From the NCBI GenBank assembly GCA_964242735.1, contig CAXTAK010000002.1, positions 1 through 64,000 on the forward strand: a stretch of DNA of 64,000 bases. Direction: 5' to 3'. Below the pieces are notes generated by a model that was not told the DNA's origin, made no database searches, and saw only the letters and a list, made by a program, of their open reading frames with translations. This document shows, one piece after another, positions 1 to 9,875 of the stretch (positions within the stretch are counted from its first letter, which is position 1; the number at the start of each line of letters is the position of its first letter). The position numbers and the translations under genes were made by a program. The stretch comes from CADCUY01 sp964242735. GTDB lineage: Bacteria; Actinomycetota; Actinomycetes; Actinomycetales; Quadrisphaeraceae.

Positions 1-128
1 GCACACTGTTGAGTTCTCAAAGAACAGACACACACCAACGGCAACCCTCCCGGGCGCTCTTCGGCGGCTCGGTCCGTCCCGGGGGGCCCGAGCACCTCGC
101 GGTGCGCGTTCCTCCCTGCCGGGCGAAC
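1..128 (-). other. 5' leader of an rRNA operon (16S gene lies beyond the left edge)
   Basis: Read on the minus strand, positions 22-1 spell the sequence TTTGAGAACTCAACAGTG and its flanks, the antitermination/processing element usually found just upstream of actinobacterial 16S rRNA genes. A strong promoter lies 130-160 bases upstream on the same strand. No mature rRNA is inside the window, so only the leader is called. The identity rests on the conserved element and the promoter. The 16S gene itself cannot be seen. Confidence 0.75.
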
Positions 129-135
129 TCGGTGA

Positions 136-164
136 ACAGTACGCGTCCGTCACCGGAGCGTCAA
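136..164 (-). promoter_or_regulatory. rRNA operon promoter (-35 TTGACG, -10 TACTGT)
   Basis: On the minus strand a -35 box TTGACG (159-164) and a -10 box TACTGT (136-141) are separated by exactly 17 bases. This is the best sigma-70-type promoter in the window, and it points into the rRNA leader. Transcription would start near position 129. It lies about 85 bases beyond the tyrS stop codon, so tyrS transcripts could read into it. Confidence 0.8.
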
Positions 165-180
165 ACCGGGGGGTGTCCGG

Positions 181-231
181 CCGCGGGCGCCAGCGAGGCG
201 GGGTCCGCCCGCCCCGCTGCCGGCGCCGCGG
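181..231 (-). terminator. GC-rich imperfect stem-loop after tyrS
   Basis: Positions 181-203 and about 211-231 can fold into a long imperfect GC stem. It lies between the tyrS stop and the rRNA promoter. There is no T-run, as is usual for actinobacterial terminators. The placement suggests it separates tyrS transcription from the rRNA operon, but the fold is imperfect and the call is tentative. Confidence 0.35.
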
Positions 232-247
232 GGTCGGCGACGCGCGC

Positions 248-1564
248 TCAGCGGGGGTCCGTCAGCCCCTCGCGGGCGACGTCCACGGCACCGACGGTGC
301 GCCGGCCGCGGCGCAGCACCAACCACCGGCCGTGGAGGAGCCGGGAGGGGTCGACCACCACCGGCGCGCCCCCCGGAGGGGGAGCCACCCGCTCGTTGTT
401 GACGTAGGCGCCGCCCTCGGCGACCGCGCGGCGTCCCGCTGACACGCTGGCCACCACCCCGGCCGCGGCGAGCAGCCGTGCGACGTCGAGCGGCTCGCCC
501 GCGGCGACGACCGCCGTGGGCACCTCACCGAGCGCCTCCGCGACCGTCGTCGCGTCGAGGTCCTCCAGCGCGCCCCGCCCGAACAGCGCGGCGCTGGCCG
601 CCTCCACCCGGGCGCTGGCACCGGCACCGTGGACGAGGGTGGTCAGCTCCCCGGCGAGCGCGCGCTGGGCCTGCCGGGCCGCGGGCCGCTGCTCGCTCGC
701 CGCCTCCAGCGCCGCGATCCCGTCCCGGTCGAGGAAGGTGAAGCAGCGCAGGTAGGCGCCCACCACGGCGTCCTCGGTGGCGAGCCAGAACTGGTAGAAC
801 GCGTACGGGCTGGTCAGCTCCGGGTCGAGCCACACGGCGCCGCCCTCGGTCTTGCCCATCTTCGTGCCGTCGGCCTTCGTCACCAGCGTCGTCGCCAGGG
901 CGTGCACCGACGCGCGCTCCACCCGGTGCACGAGGTCCACGCCGCTGGTGATGTTGCCCCACTGGTCGCTGCCCCCGGTCTGCAGCACGCAGCCGTACCG
1001 CCGGAACAGCTCGAGGTAGTCCATGCCCTGGAGGACCTGGTAGCTGAACTCGGTGAAGCTGAGCCCCTCGCCGGACTGCAGGCGGGCCGACACCGACTCC
1101 TTGGCGAGCATCCGGTTCACCCGGAAGTGCTTGCCGACGTCGCGCAGAAAGTCGATCGCCGAGAGCGGCGCCGTCCAGTCGAGGTTGTTCACCAGCGTCG
1201 CGGGGTCGGGCCCGTCGAAGGCGATGAAGGGAGCCACCTGGCGCTGGATGCGAGCCACCCAGTCGGCGACGACGTCGGGCTCGTTGAGCACCCGCTCCCC
1301 CGTCATCCTCGGGTCACCGACCAGCCCGGTGGCGCCCCCGACCAGGACGAGGGGGCGGTGGCCGGCCAGCTGCAGGCGCCGCGCGGTGAGCAGCTGCACC
1401 AGGTGACCGACGTGCAGGCTGGGCGCGGTGGGGTCGAAGCCGACGTAGAAGGTGACCGGCCCCGCGGCCAGCGCCGCGCGCAGGGCGCCCTCGTCGGTGG
1501 TCTGCGCCACCAGGCCGCGCCACTGCAGCTCGTCCACGACGTCGCCGGTCCCCGGGCCGCTCAC
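248..1564 (-). CDS. tyrS: tyrosyl-tRNA synthetase
   Basis: Class I aminoacyl-tRNA synthetase that charges tRNA-Tyr in the cytosol. The 438-residue protein has the HIGH-type motif HVGH at residues 51-54 and the KMSKS-type motif KMGKT near residue 235. The C-terminal S4 RNA-binding domain occupies about residues 375-438. This is a normal length for the bacterial TyrRS family. The GTG start at 1564 overlaps the stop codon of the upstream DNA glycosylase gene (GTGA), so translation is probably coupled. It is the last gene of a chain that begins at argC, and the rRNA operon promoter follows it. Confidence 0.97.
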   Translation of the reverse strand: MSGPGTGDVVDELQWRGLVAQTTDEGALRAALAAGPVTFYVGFDPTAPSLHVGHLVQLLTARRLQLAGHRPLVLVGGATGLVGDPRMTGERVLNEPDVVADWVARIQRQVAPFIAFDGPDPATLVNNLDWTAPLSAIDFLRDVGKHFRVNRMLAKESVSARLQSGEGLSFTEFSYQVLQGMDYLELFRRYGCVLQTGGSDQWGNITSGVDLVHRVERASVHALATTLVTKADGTKMGKTEGGAVWLDPELTSPYAFYQFWLATEDAVVGAYLRCFTFLDRDGIAALEAASEQRPAARQAQRALAGELTTLVHGAGASARVEAASAALFGRGALEDLDATTVAEALGEVPTAVVAAGEPLDVARLLAAAGVVASVSAGRRAVAEGGAYVNNERVAPPPGGAPVVVDPSRLLHGRWLVLRRGRRTVGAVDVAREGLTDPR

Positions 1565-2211
1565 GGCGCCAGCCTGCCCGACGGGCGCCGCGCCGCGGTG
1601 GCGGGCCGGTACGTCGAGACCGTGGGGTCACCGTCGAGCCAGAACCGCCACGGGTGGGCGAGACCGTCCCCGCCCGGGCCGCTGACACCCACGCGGGGTC
1701 CGGTGACCACCGCCGCCGTCGCCGGCCGCGTCGGGGGCGCGAGGAACAGCGGTGCCCCGTCGGCGCACAGGTCGGCGCCCGCGTTCTCCGCGCCGATGCC
1801 GAGCGCACGCGTCAGGCGAGCCGGTCCGCGGGCCAGGTCGCGCGCGGGGGCGGCGGGGGGGCGCCGGGCGCGGGCGGCGTCCGCCCCCTCGACCACCTCA
1901 CCGGCCCGCACCAGCACCGCGCTGGCCCGGCCCTCCACCCCGGTGACGATGTTCAGGCACCAGTGCATCCCGTAGCTGAGGTAGACGTAGGCGTGGCCGG
2001 CGGGCCCGAACATCACCGCCGTCCGCGGCGTCGGACCCCGCGCGGCGTGCGAGCCGGGGTCGTCGCCGCCGCTGTAGGCCTCCGTCTCGGTGATCCGCAG
2101 GGCCACGCGCTCCTGCCCGGGGGGGGCGTGCACCAGCAGGCACCCGAGCAGGTCGGGGGCCACCTGCAGCACCTCACGCGCCAGCCACTGCCGGGTCAGG
2201 CGGGCGCTCAC
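1561..2211 (-). CDS. mpg: DNA-3-methyladenine glycosylase (AAG/MPG family)
   Basis: Base-excision-repair enzyme that removes alkylated purines by flipping the base and cutting the glycosidic bond. The 216-residue protein has the catalytic TETEAY segment at residues 41-46, then the ARGPTPR and SYGMHWCLNIV segments typical of this family. A longer open frame continues upstream, but GTG at 2211 is chosen because it overlaps the argH stop codon (GTGA) and begins exactly where family homology begins. Its own stop overlaps the tyrS start. It is one of two non-arginine genes attached to the end of the arg operon. Confidence 0.93.
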   Translation of the reverse strand: MSARLTRQWLAREVLQVAPDLLGCLLVHAPPGQERVALRITETEAYSGGDDPGSHAARGPTPRTAVMFGPAGHAYVYLSYGMHWCLNIVTGVEGRASAVLVRAGEVVEGADAARARRPPAAPARDLARGPARLTRALGIGAENAGADLCADGAPLFLAPPTRPATAAVVTGPRVGVSGPGGDGLAHPWRFWLDGDPTVSTYRPATAARRPSGRLAP

Positions 2212-3645
2212 GCCCCAGTCCCGTGAGCGAGCGCCTGCGCTCCGACGCGCAGCGCCTCCGCCGCCGCGCGGAGCTCCACCAGCTGGGCGGCCACCGCCCG
2301 CGGCGCGGTGCCCCCCCGCGCGGACCGCGACGCGATGGAGCCATCCACGGTCAGCACCCTGCGGACGCCGTCCAGGCCCGGGTGCAGGGCCGTGAGCTCC
2401 GCGTCCTGCAGCCCCGCCAGCTCCACCCCCCGCGACTCGGCCAGGCGCACGCACCGCCCCGCCACCTCGTGCGCGTCGCGGAACGGGACGCCGGCGCGCA
2501 CCAGGTGCTCCGCGACGTCCGTGGCCAGGGAGAAGCCCTGGGGCGCCAGCTCAGCCATCCGCGCGGTGTCGAAGCGCAGGGTGGCGGTCATCCCGGTGAA
2601 CGCGGGCAGCAGCAGCGCCAGGGTGTCCCCGGCGTCGAAGACGGGCTCCTTGTCCTCCTGCAGGTCGCGGTTGTACGCCAGCGGCAGGCCCTTCAGGGTG
2701 GCGAGAAGACCCGCGAGGTCCCCGATGAGGCGCCCGGCCTTCCCGCGCGCGAGCTCCGCGACGTCCGGGTTCTTCTTCTGCGGCATCAGCGAGGAGCCGG
2801 TGGAGTACGCGTCGTCGAGGGTCGCGAAGGCGAACTCCCGGGTGACCCACAGCACCACCTCCTCCGCGAGGCGGGAGAGGTCGACCGCGGTCATCGCGGC
2901 GACGAAGCAGAACTCCGCCGCGACGTCGCGGGAGGCGGTGCCGTCGATGCTGTTCGCCACCGACCCCGCGAAGCCCAGCTCCGCGGCGACCGCCTCGGGG
3001 TCCAGCCCGAGGGAAGAGCCGGCGAGCGCCCCGGAGCCGTAGGGCGACAGGGCCAGGCGGTCGTCGAGGTCCGCGAAGCGGTCGACGTCGCGCAGCAGCG
3101 CCCAGGCGTGGGCCAGCAGGTGGTGGGCGAGCAGCACCGGTTGCGCGTGCTGCAGGTGGGTGCGGCCGGGCACCGGGGCTGCGGGGTGCTCCTGCGCCCG
3201 GTCGGCGAGGACACCGACGAGGTCGAGCACCAGGCGGCGCAGGTGCGCGCCCTCCTCGCGCAGGTGCATCCGCAGCAGGGTCGCGACCTGGTCGTTGCGC
3301 GAGCGGCCCGCGCGCAGGCGTCCCCCGAGGTCGGCCCCGGCCCGCTCGATCAGGCCGCGCTCGAGCGCGGTGTGCACGTCCTCGTCGCCCGGCTCGGGGG
3401 CGAAGATCCCCTCGACGACGTCGGCGAGCAGCCCGTCCAGCGCGTCCAGCATGCCCGCGAGCTGGTCCCCGTCCAGCAGCCCCGCGGCGTGCAGGACCCT
3501 CGCGTGGGCCTTGGAGGCGGTGACGTCGTGGCGGGCGAGGCGCCAGTCGACGTGCGTGCTCCTCGACAGGGCGGCCAGCGCCTGCGACGGGCCGCCGTCG
3601 AAGCGGCCCCCCCACAGTGACGCCGCCGCGCCGGGCGCGGGCGCC

Positions 3646-3653
<8 letters not shown>
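2208..3653 (-). CDS. argH: argininosuccinate lyase
   Basis: Last step of arginine biosynthesis: cleaves argininosuccinate to arginine and fumarate. The 481-residue protein belongs to the fumarase/aspartase superfamily. It carries the signature GSSLMPQKKNPD near residue 285, the LWGGRF segment close to the N-terminus, and the RSRNDQ segment. The GTG at 3653 is chosen as start: it lies 8 bases inside the end of argG (GTGGCTGA), and the family's N-terminus follows directly. The open frame extends further upstream, but that part is antisense-type noise over argG. Confidence 0.96.
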
Positions 3654-4877
<1,224 letters not shown>

Positions 4878-4881
<4 letters not shown>

Positions 4882-5492
4882 GGGTGTGCTCCTTCGAGGG
4901 GTGGACCGGGGTGCGGGTGGGGATGTGGAGGGGCCGGTGCGGTGGCGCTCGAACCACTGGCGCTCGAACCACTGGCGCTCGAGCCGCTGGCCAGCGCCAG
5001 CACCGCGGCGGCGACCTCACGGCCACCGGCGGGGTCGCGGGTGACGAGGACGACGGTGTCGTCGCCGGCGACGCAGCCCAGCACCTCGGGCAGGACCGCG
5101 CGGTCGACGGCGCTGGCGAGGAACTGCGCGGCCCCGGGCGGGGTGCGCAGCACCACCAGGTTGGCCGACGCCTCGGCGGTGACCACCAGCTCCTCCGCGA
5201 GGCGGGCCAGGCGCGCATCGGCGAGCCCGGCCCCACCGGCGAGCCGGCTGCGGTCACCGCCCTCGGCGGGCAGCGCGTACAACCGGCCCTGCGGGGTGTG
5301 CACCTTGGTGGCGCCGAGCTCGAGGAGGTCCCGCGAGAGCGTGGCCTGGGTGACGTCGATGCCCTGACCGGCCAGGGCCTGTGCCAGCTCGCCCTGGCTC
5401 CGCACCGGACGGCGCTCGAGGACCTCGGCGATGCGGGCGTGCCGAGCGGCGCGCGAGGTGGGGGCGACCGGTGGGGCCCCGGGGGTGCTCAC
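4878..5492 (-). CDS. argR: arginine repressor ArgR with an unusual repetitive C-terminal tail
   Basis: Hexameric arginine-sensing transcriptional repressor, usually acting on the arg operon promoter. The N-terminal winged helix (about residues 10-75, including TQATLSRDLLELG) is followed by the C-terminal arginine-binding/oligomerisation domain ending near residue 165 (AGDDTVVLVTRD segment). Beyond that is an extra tail of about 35 residues: three copies of SGSSA, then a His-Pro stretch. ArgR proteins normally stop before such a tail. The GTG start at 5492 overlaps a mini-ORF stop (GTGA). The natural target would be the palindrome before argC. Confidence 0.93.
4943..4987. repeat. three tandem 15-bp repeats inside argR
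   Basis: Three consecutive 15-base units, TGGCGCTCGAACCAC twice and then a copy with two substitutions, lie at 4943-4957, 4958-4972 and 4973-4987. They keep the argR reading frame and encode the SGSSA repeats of the C-terminal tail. The period is a multiple of three, so copy number could vary without breaking the gene. Confidence 0.9.
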
Positions 5493-5524
5493 GGCTGCCC
5501 CACCGGGCGCTGACGCGCGCTCAC
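5489..5524 (-). CDS. candidate bridging mini-ORF between argF and argR (11 codons)
   Basis: The gap between argF and argR holds an 11-codon frame encoding VSARQRPVGQP. Its GTG start overlaps the argF stop (GTGA), and its own TGA overlaps the argR GTG start (GTGA). It corresponds to one copy of the 33-base unit also found between argB and argD. No separate ribosome-binding site is visible. The likely role is to carry ribosomes from argF to argR rather than to make a functional peptide. That role is inferred. Confidence 0.4.
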   Translation of the reverse strand: MSARQRPVGQP

Positions 5525-6477
5525 GGCTGCCCCAGCAGGTGCACCAGCAGGGCCTTCTGCGCGTGGAGGCGGTTCTCCGCCTCGTCCCACACCCACGACC
5601 GGGGGCCGTCCAGCAGCTCGGCCTCGACCTCCCGGCCCCGGTAGGCGGGCAGGCAGTGCAGGACCCCCGCGCCGGGCGCGGCGCCGGCGAGCACCGCCGA
5701 GGTGAGGGCGAAGGGGCGCATCGGTGCGACGCGCTGCTCCGAGTCGTCCTCCTGACCCATCGACACCCACGTGTCGGTGGCCACCACGTGCGCCCCCTCG
5801 ACGGCTTCCGCGGCGCTGTGCACCACCTCCACCGAGCCGCCCGCGGCGGCCGCGGCGCGCCGGGCCGCGGTCAGCACCCCAGGGTCGGGCTGCTGCTCCG
5901 GCGGGGTGCCGACGCGCACGTGGAGGCCCGCCACAGCGCCGCCGAGCAGGTAGGAGTTGGCCATGTTGTTGGCGCCGTCACCGAGGTAGGCCAGCACGGT
6001 GCCGGGCAGGGCGTCGACACCGCCGCGCCGCTCCGCGACGGTCAGCAGGTCGGCGAGCACCTGGCAGGGGTGGAGCAGGTCGGTGAGGGCGTTGACCACG
6101 GGCACGCCGCTGTGGGCGGCCATCTCCGCCAGCCCGTCCTGCGCGGTGGTGCGCCACACGATGGCCGCGACCTGGCGCTGCAGCACCCGGGCGGTGTCGG
6201 CGACCGGCTCACCGCGCCCGACCTGGCTGGTCGCGGCGTCGATGGTCACCGGGTGCCCGCCGAGCTCCAGCACCCCGACGGTGAAGGACAGCCGGGTGCG
6301 GGTGGAGGGCTTGTCGAAGAGCAGCGCCACCGGCCGCGGGCCGAGCTCGACCGAGGCCAGGGGGCGCACGTGCGCCCGTCCGACGGCGCGGGCGCCCTTC
6401 AGCTGCAGGGCGAGGCGCAGGACCTCGGCCTGCTCGGTGGGAGTGAGGTCGTCGTCGCGCAGGAAGTGACGGCTCAC
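5521..6477 (-). CDS. argF: ornithine carbamoyltransferase
   Basis: Transfers the carbamoyl group from carbamoyl phosphate to ornithine, giving citrulline. The 318-residue protein has the carbamoyl-phosphate-binding STRTR motif at residues 58-62, the LHPCQ motif near residue 140 and the HCLPA ornithine/catalytic motif near residue 275. The length is standard. The open frame is longer upstream, but GTG at 6477 overlaps the argD stop (GTGA) and starts at the family's conserved SRHFLRDDD N-terminus. Confidence 0.96.
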   Translation of the reverse strand: MSRHFLRDDDLTPTEQAEVLRLALQLKGARAVGRAHVRPLASVELGPRPVALLFDKPSTRTRLSFTVGVLELGGHPVTIDAATSQVGRGEPVADTARVLQRQVAAIVWRTTAQDGLAEMAAHSGVPVVNALTDLLHPCQVLADLLTVAERRGGVDALPGTVLAYLGDGANNMANSYLLGGAVAGLHVRVGTPPEQQPDPGVLTAARRAAAAAGGSVEVVHSAAEAVEGAHVVATDTWVSMGQEDDSEQRVAPMRPFALTSAVLAGAAPGAGVLHCLPAYRGREVEAELLDGPRSWVWDEAENRLHAQKALLVHLLGQP

Positions 6478-7745
6478 GCGCCCTCCCCCGACGCCGCGTC
6501 GAGCAGGGCGGGCAGGGCGGTCGTGAACTCCGCGAGCTGCTCGGGGGTCAGCACCAGCGGCGGGGCGAGGCGGACGGCGTCGGGGGCGACGGCGTTGACG
6601 ACGAACCCCGCCTCCAGGGCGTGCCGCGCGACGTCCTTGGCGACCGGCGCCGTGAGCACCAGGGCCTGCAGCGCCCCGACGCCCCGCAGCCCGGCGAGCA
6701 GCGGGTGGTGCAGGGTCTCCATGCACTCCTGCAGCGCGGCCCCGATGGAGCTCGCGGCCTCCAGCAGGCCGTCGCGCTCGACCGCGTGCAGCACCGCCAG
6801 CCCGGCGGCGCACGCGACGGGGTTCCCCCCGAAGGTGGAGCCGTGCTGGCCGACGCCCAGCAGGGACGCCGCCCGCTCCCCCAGCGCCACCGCCGCCCCG
6901 ATCGGGATGCCGCCGCCGAGGCCCTTCGCGGTGGTGACCACGTCGGGCAGCACCCCGTCCGGCAGTCCCAACCCGGGCAGCTGGTGCGCGAACCACGCTC
7001 CCGTGCGGGCGACGCCGGTCTGCACCTCGTCGAGCACCAGGAGCGCGCCGGCGTCGACCGTGATCTTCCGGGCGGCGGAGAGGTAGCCGTCGGGGGCGGG
7101 CAGCACCCCGCCCTCGCCCTGCACCGGCTCGAGGAAGACCGCCGCGACGTCGCCGGGTGCCCGGCCGACGGCGGCGGCGAGCGCGTCGACGTCACCGAAG
7201 GGCACCCGCTCCACCCCGGGCACGAGGGGCTCGAAGGGCTCGCGGTACGCGGTGTTCGCCGTCAGGGACAGGGCACCCATGGTGCGCCCGTGGAAGCCCC
7301 CGAGCGCCGAGATCACCCGCGGTCGTCCGGTGCGCCGCGCCATCTTGAACGCGGCCTCGTTGGCCTCGGCGCCGGAGTTGCAGAAGAAGACCCCGGACCC
7401 GGCCGGCGCGCGGAGGACCTCCAGGAGGCGCTCGGCGAGCGCGACCTGCACCGGGGTGGCGAAGAAGTTGCTCACGTGGCCGAGCGTGGCGAGCTGGCTG
7501 GTGACCGCCGCGGTCAGCAGCGGGTGCGCGTGGCCGAGGACGGACGTCGCGAGTCCGGCGAGGAGGTCGACGTACCGGCGCCCGTCGGCGTCCCACAGCA
7601 CCGCGCCCTCACCGCGCACCAGCACCCGCTGCGGGGTGCCGTACGTGCCGAGCACCGCGCCGGCGTACCGGGTGAGCACCTCCTCGCTGCGACCGGTGGA
7701 GCCGGCCGCCACCTCCGCCGGCGAACCCTCCACCAGCGCGCTCAC
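6474..7745 (-). CDS. argD: acetylornithine aminotransferase
   Basis: PLP-dependent class III aminotransferase that makes N-acetylornithine from N-acetylglutamate semialdehyde. The 423-residue protein contains the NSGAEANEAAFK segment, the LDEVQTGVARTG segment and the PLP-binding lysine in TTAKGLGGG near residue 274. The GTG at 7745 is chosen because it overlaps the stop of a bridging mini-ORF (GTGA) and precedes the family's N-terminal region. The open frame upstream runs into repeats and argB antisense sequence. Confidence 0.95.
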   Translation of the reverse strand: MSALVEGSPAEVAAGSTGRSEEVLTRYAGAVLGTYGTPQRVLVRGEGAVLWDADGRRYVDLLAGLATSVLGHAHPLLTAAVTSQLATLGHVSNFFATPVQVALAERLLEVLRAPAGSGVFFCNSGAEANEAAFKMARRTGRPRVISALGGFHGRTMGALSLTANTAYREPFEPLVPGVERVPFGDVDALAAAVGRAPGDVAAVFLEPVQGEGGVLPAPDGYLSAARKITVDAGALLVLDEVQTGVARTGAWFAHQLPGLGLPDGVLPDVVTTAKGLGGGIPIGAAVALGERAASLLGVGQHGSTFGGNPVACAAGLAVLHAVERDGLLEAASSIGAALQECMETLHHPLLAGLRGVGALQALVLTAPVAKDVARHALEAGFVVNAVAPDAVRLAPPLVLTPEQLAEFTTALPALLDAASGEGA

Positions 7746-7804
7746 GGCTGGCCCACCAGGCGCTGACGCGCGCTCACGGCTGCCCCCACCAGGCGCTGAC
7801 GCGC
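7740..7804. repeat. tandem 32-33 bp repeat in the argB-argD spacer
   Basis: Two adjacent copies (7740-7771 and 7772-7804) begin GCTCACGGCTG and end GGCGCTGACGCGC on the plus strand. They differ by a few bases and one indel. A partial third copy runs into the end of argB at 7805. A related copy sits at 5488-5519 in the argF-argR spacer, and its first bases recur at the end of argF. Confidence 0.9.
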
Positions 7805-7810
7805 GCTCAC
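7742..7810 (-). CDS. candidate bridging mini-ORF between argB and argD (22 codons, two repeat units)
   Basis: The 61-base space between argB and argD contains a 22-codon frame. Its GTG overlaps the argB stop (GTGA) and its TGA overlaps the argD start (GTGA). It consists of two near-identical 11-codon units, each beginning VSARQRLVG and ending in AA or QP. A third copy forms the argF-argR bridge. The units look duplicated in frame, which would keep the stop-start chain intact. Peptide function is unknown and may not exist. Confidence 0.4.
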   Translation of the reverse strand: MSARQRLVGAAVSARQRLVGQP

Positions 7811-8712
7811 GGCTGCACCATCGTCCCGACGCCCGCGTCGGTGAGCACCTCGAGCAGCAGGCTGTGCGGCACCCGACCGTCGACGACGTGCGCGCGCGCC
7901 ACCCCACCGCGCACCGCCCGCAGGCACGCCTCCATCTTCGGCACCATCCCCCGCTCCAGTCCCGGCAGCACGCCCTCGAGCTCGGCCGCCGTGATCGTCG
8001 TGACCAGCGAGGCCGGGTCCGGCCACGCCGCGTACAGCCCCTCGACATCGGTGAGCACCACGAGCTTGCGCGCCCCCAGCGCCACCGCCAGCGCGGAGGC
8101 TGCGGTGTCGGCGTTGACGTTCAGCACTCCCCCGCCGTCGACGTCGGGGGCGACGGTGGAGACCACCGGGACGCGCCCGGCGCCGACGAGGTCGAGCACC
8201 GCGGTCGGGTCGACGGCGACCACGTCACCGACGAGTCCGACGTCGACCTCGACGCCGTCGACGACCGCGGCGCGGCGGCGCGCGGAGAACAGGCCCCCGT
8301 CCTCCCCCGACACACCCACCGCGCGACCGCCGACGGCGTCGAGCAGGTCGACGAGCTCCCGGCTGACGGACCCGGTGAGCACCGTGCGCACCACGTCCAT
8401 CACCTCCGGGGTGGTCACCCGCAGCCCGCCGCGGAACTCGCTCGCGATGCCCCGGCGGTCCAGCGCCGCGGAGATCTGCGGGCCGCCGCCGTGCACCACC
8501 ACCGGAGCCACCCCCGCCAGGCGCAGGAACGCGACGTCCTGCGCGAAGGCGCGCTTGAGGTCGTCGTCGACCATCGCGTTCCCCCCGTACTTCACCACCA
8601 CCAGCGCGCCCTGCAGGCGCTCCAGCCACGGCAGGGCCTCGATCAGGACGGCGGCCTTGTCCAGGCCCGCGCGGGTGTCGGCGCCGAACGGCGGCAGGGT
8701 CTGGGCGCTCAC
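7807..8712 (-). CDS. argB: acetylglutamate kinase
   Basis: Phosphorylates N-acetylglutamate, usually the arginine-inhibited step. The 301-residue amino-acid-kinase-fold protein has the KYGGNAM segment near residue 41, the VVHGGGPQI glycine loop and the VLNVNADTAA substrate segment. The GTG at 8712 overlaps the argJ stop (GTGA). A longer upstream frame exists but lies antisense-like over argJ. Its stop overlaps the GTG of the mini-ORF that leads to argD. Confidence 0.96.
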   Translation of the reverse strand: MSAQTLPPFGADTRAGLDKAAVLIEALPWLERLQGALVVVKYGGNAMVDDDLKRAFAQDVAFLRLAGVAPVVVHGGGPQISAALDRRGIASEFRGGLRVTTPEVMDVVRTVLTGSVSRELVDLLDAVGGRAVGVSGEDGGLFSARRRAAVVDGVEVDVGLVGDVVAVDPTAVLDLVGAGRVPVVSTVAPDVDGGGVLNVNADTAASALAVALGARKLVVLTDVEGLYAAWPDPASLVTTITAAELEGVLPGLERGMVPKMEACLRAVRGGVARAHVVDGRVPHSLLLEVLTDAGVGTMVQP

Positions 8713-9875
8713 GTGGAGTACGCGCTGTTCTCGTGCACGTACGCGTGGGTGAGGTCGTTGGTGAGCACGGTGGCCTCCTCGCTGCCGGTCCCGAGGTCGA
8801 CGAGCACCTCGACGGCGCGGGCCGAGAGGTCCACCGAGGCCGCTGCGGCGTCCGCCCCCGTGACGGCCTGCCCGCCGCGGCACAGGACCACCCCGTTGAG
8901 GGCCACCCCGATGTCTCCCGGGTCGAAGGCGGCGCGCGTGGTGCCCACGGCCGCCAGCACCCGCCCCCAGTTCGGGTCGCGGCCGAAGACCGCCGCCTTG
9001 AACAGGTTCGTGCGGGCGACGGCCCGGGCGACCTCGACCGCGTCGTCCTCGGTGGCGGCGCCGACCACGCGGATGGTGATGTCGTGCTCGGCGCCCTCGG
9101 CGTCGGCGATCAGCTGGCGGGCGAGGTCGGCGCACACCTCGCGCACGGCCTCCGCGAACCCGGCCGGGTCCGGCGCGGCGCCGCTGGCGCCCGAGGCCAT
9201 GAGCACGACGGTGTCGTTGGTCGACTGGCAGCCGTCGGAGTCGAGCCGGTCGAAGGTCACCCGGGTCGCCGCGCGCAGGGCCGCGTCGCACGCCGCGGCG
9301 TCGACGACGGCGTCGGTGGTGAGCACCACGAGCATCGTGGCCAGGGACGGGGCGAGCATCGCCGCGCCCTTGGCCATGCCACCGACCGACCAGCCCGCGC
9401 CCCCGGCGACGTGGGCCTGCTTGCTCACGGTGTCGGTGGTCATGATCGCCTCGGCCGCCTGCGACCCCCCGTCGACCGACAGGGCGCCGGCGGCCTCCGC
9501 CACACCGGCCAGCAGGCGCTCGCGGGAGAACGCCACCCCGATCAACCCCGTGGAGCACACGACGACGTCCCCGGCGCCGGCGACGAGCAGCTCACCGACG
9601 AGCTCCGCGGTGGCGTGGGTGGTGGCGAAGCCCTCCGGCCCGGTGTAGCAGTTCGCCCCGCCGGAGTTCAGCACGACGGCCCGCACGTGCCCGTCGGCGG
9701 AGGCGGTCTCGCTCCACAGCACGGGGTTGGCCCTGCAGCGGTTGGTGGTGTAGACCGCCGCCGCGGCGTCCAGCGGCCCGTCGTTGACCACGAGCGCGAC
9801 GTCGGGGCGCCCGCTGGCCTTCAGGCCGGCGGTCACCCCTGCGGCGCGGAACCCGGCGGGCGCGGTGACGCTCAC
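8709..9875 (-). CDS. argJ: glutamate N-acetyltransferase / N-acetylglutamate synthase, self-cleaving
   Basis: Recycles the acetyl group from acetylornithine to glutamate. Many ArgJ proteins also start the pathway from acetyl-CoA. The 388-residue precursor contains the autoprocessing segment LATML, in which the threonine near residue 180 becomes the N-terminal nucleophile of the beta subunit. It also has the DPNWGRV segment and a C-terminus ending HENSAYST, typical of the family. The GTG start at 9875 overlaps the stop of a 6-codon mini-ORF. No separate argA-like gene is seen in the window. Confidence 0.96.
   Translation of the reverse strand: MSVTAPAGFRAAGVTAGLKASGRPDVALVVNDGPLDAAAAVYTTNRCRANPVLWSETASADGHVRAVVLNSGGANCYTGPEGFATTHATAELVGELLVAGAGDVVVCSTGLIGVAFSRERLLAGVAEAAGALSVDGGSQAAEAIMTTDTVSKQAHVAGGAGWSVGGMAKGAAMLAPSLATMLVVLTTDAVVDAAACDAALRAATRVTFDRLDSDGCQSTNDTVVLMASGASGAAPDPAGFAEAVREVCADLARQLIADAEGAEHDITIRVVGAATEDDAVEVARAVARTNLFKAAVFGRDPNWGRVLAAVGTTRAAFDPGDIGVALNGVVLCRGGQAVTGADAAAASVDLSARAVEVLVDLGTGSEEATVLTNDLTHAYVHENSAYST

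Noticed and set aside
4943..4987. The 15-bp repeats as tandem ARG boxes
   Set aside because: They lie inside argR coding sequence, keep the reading frame exactly, are not palindromic, and are not near a promoter. A coding repeat explains them better.
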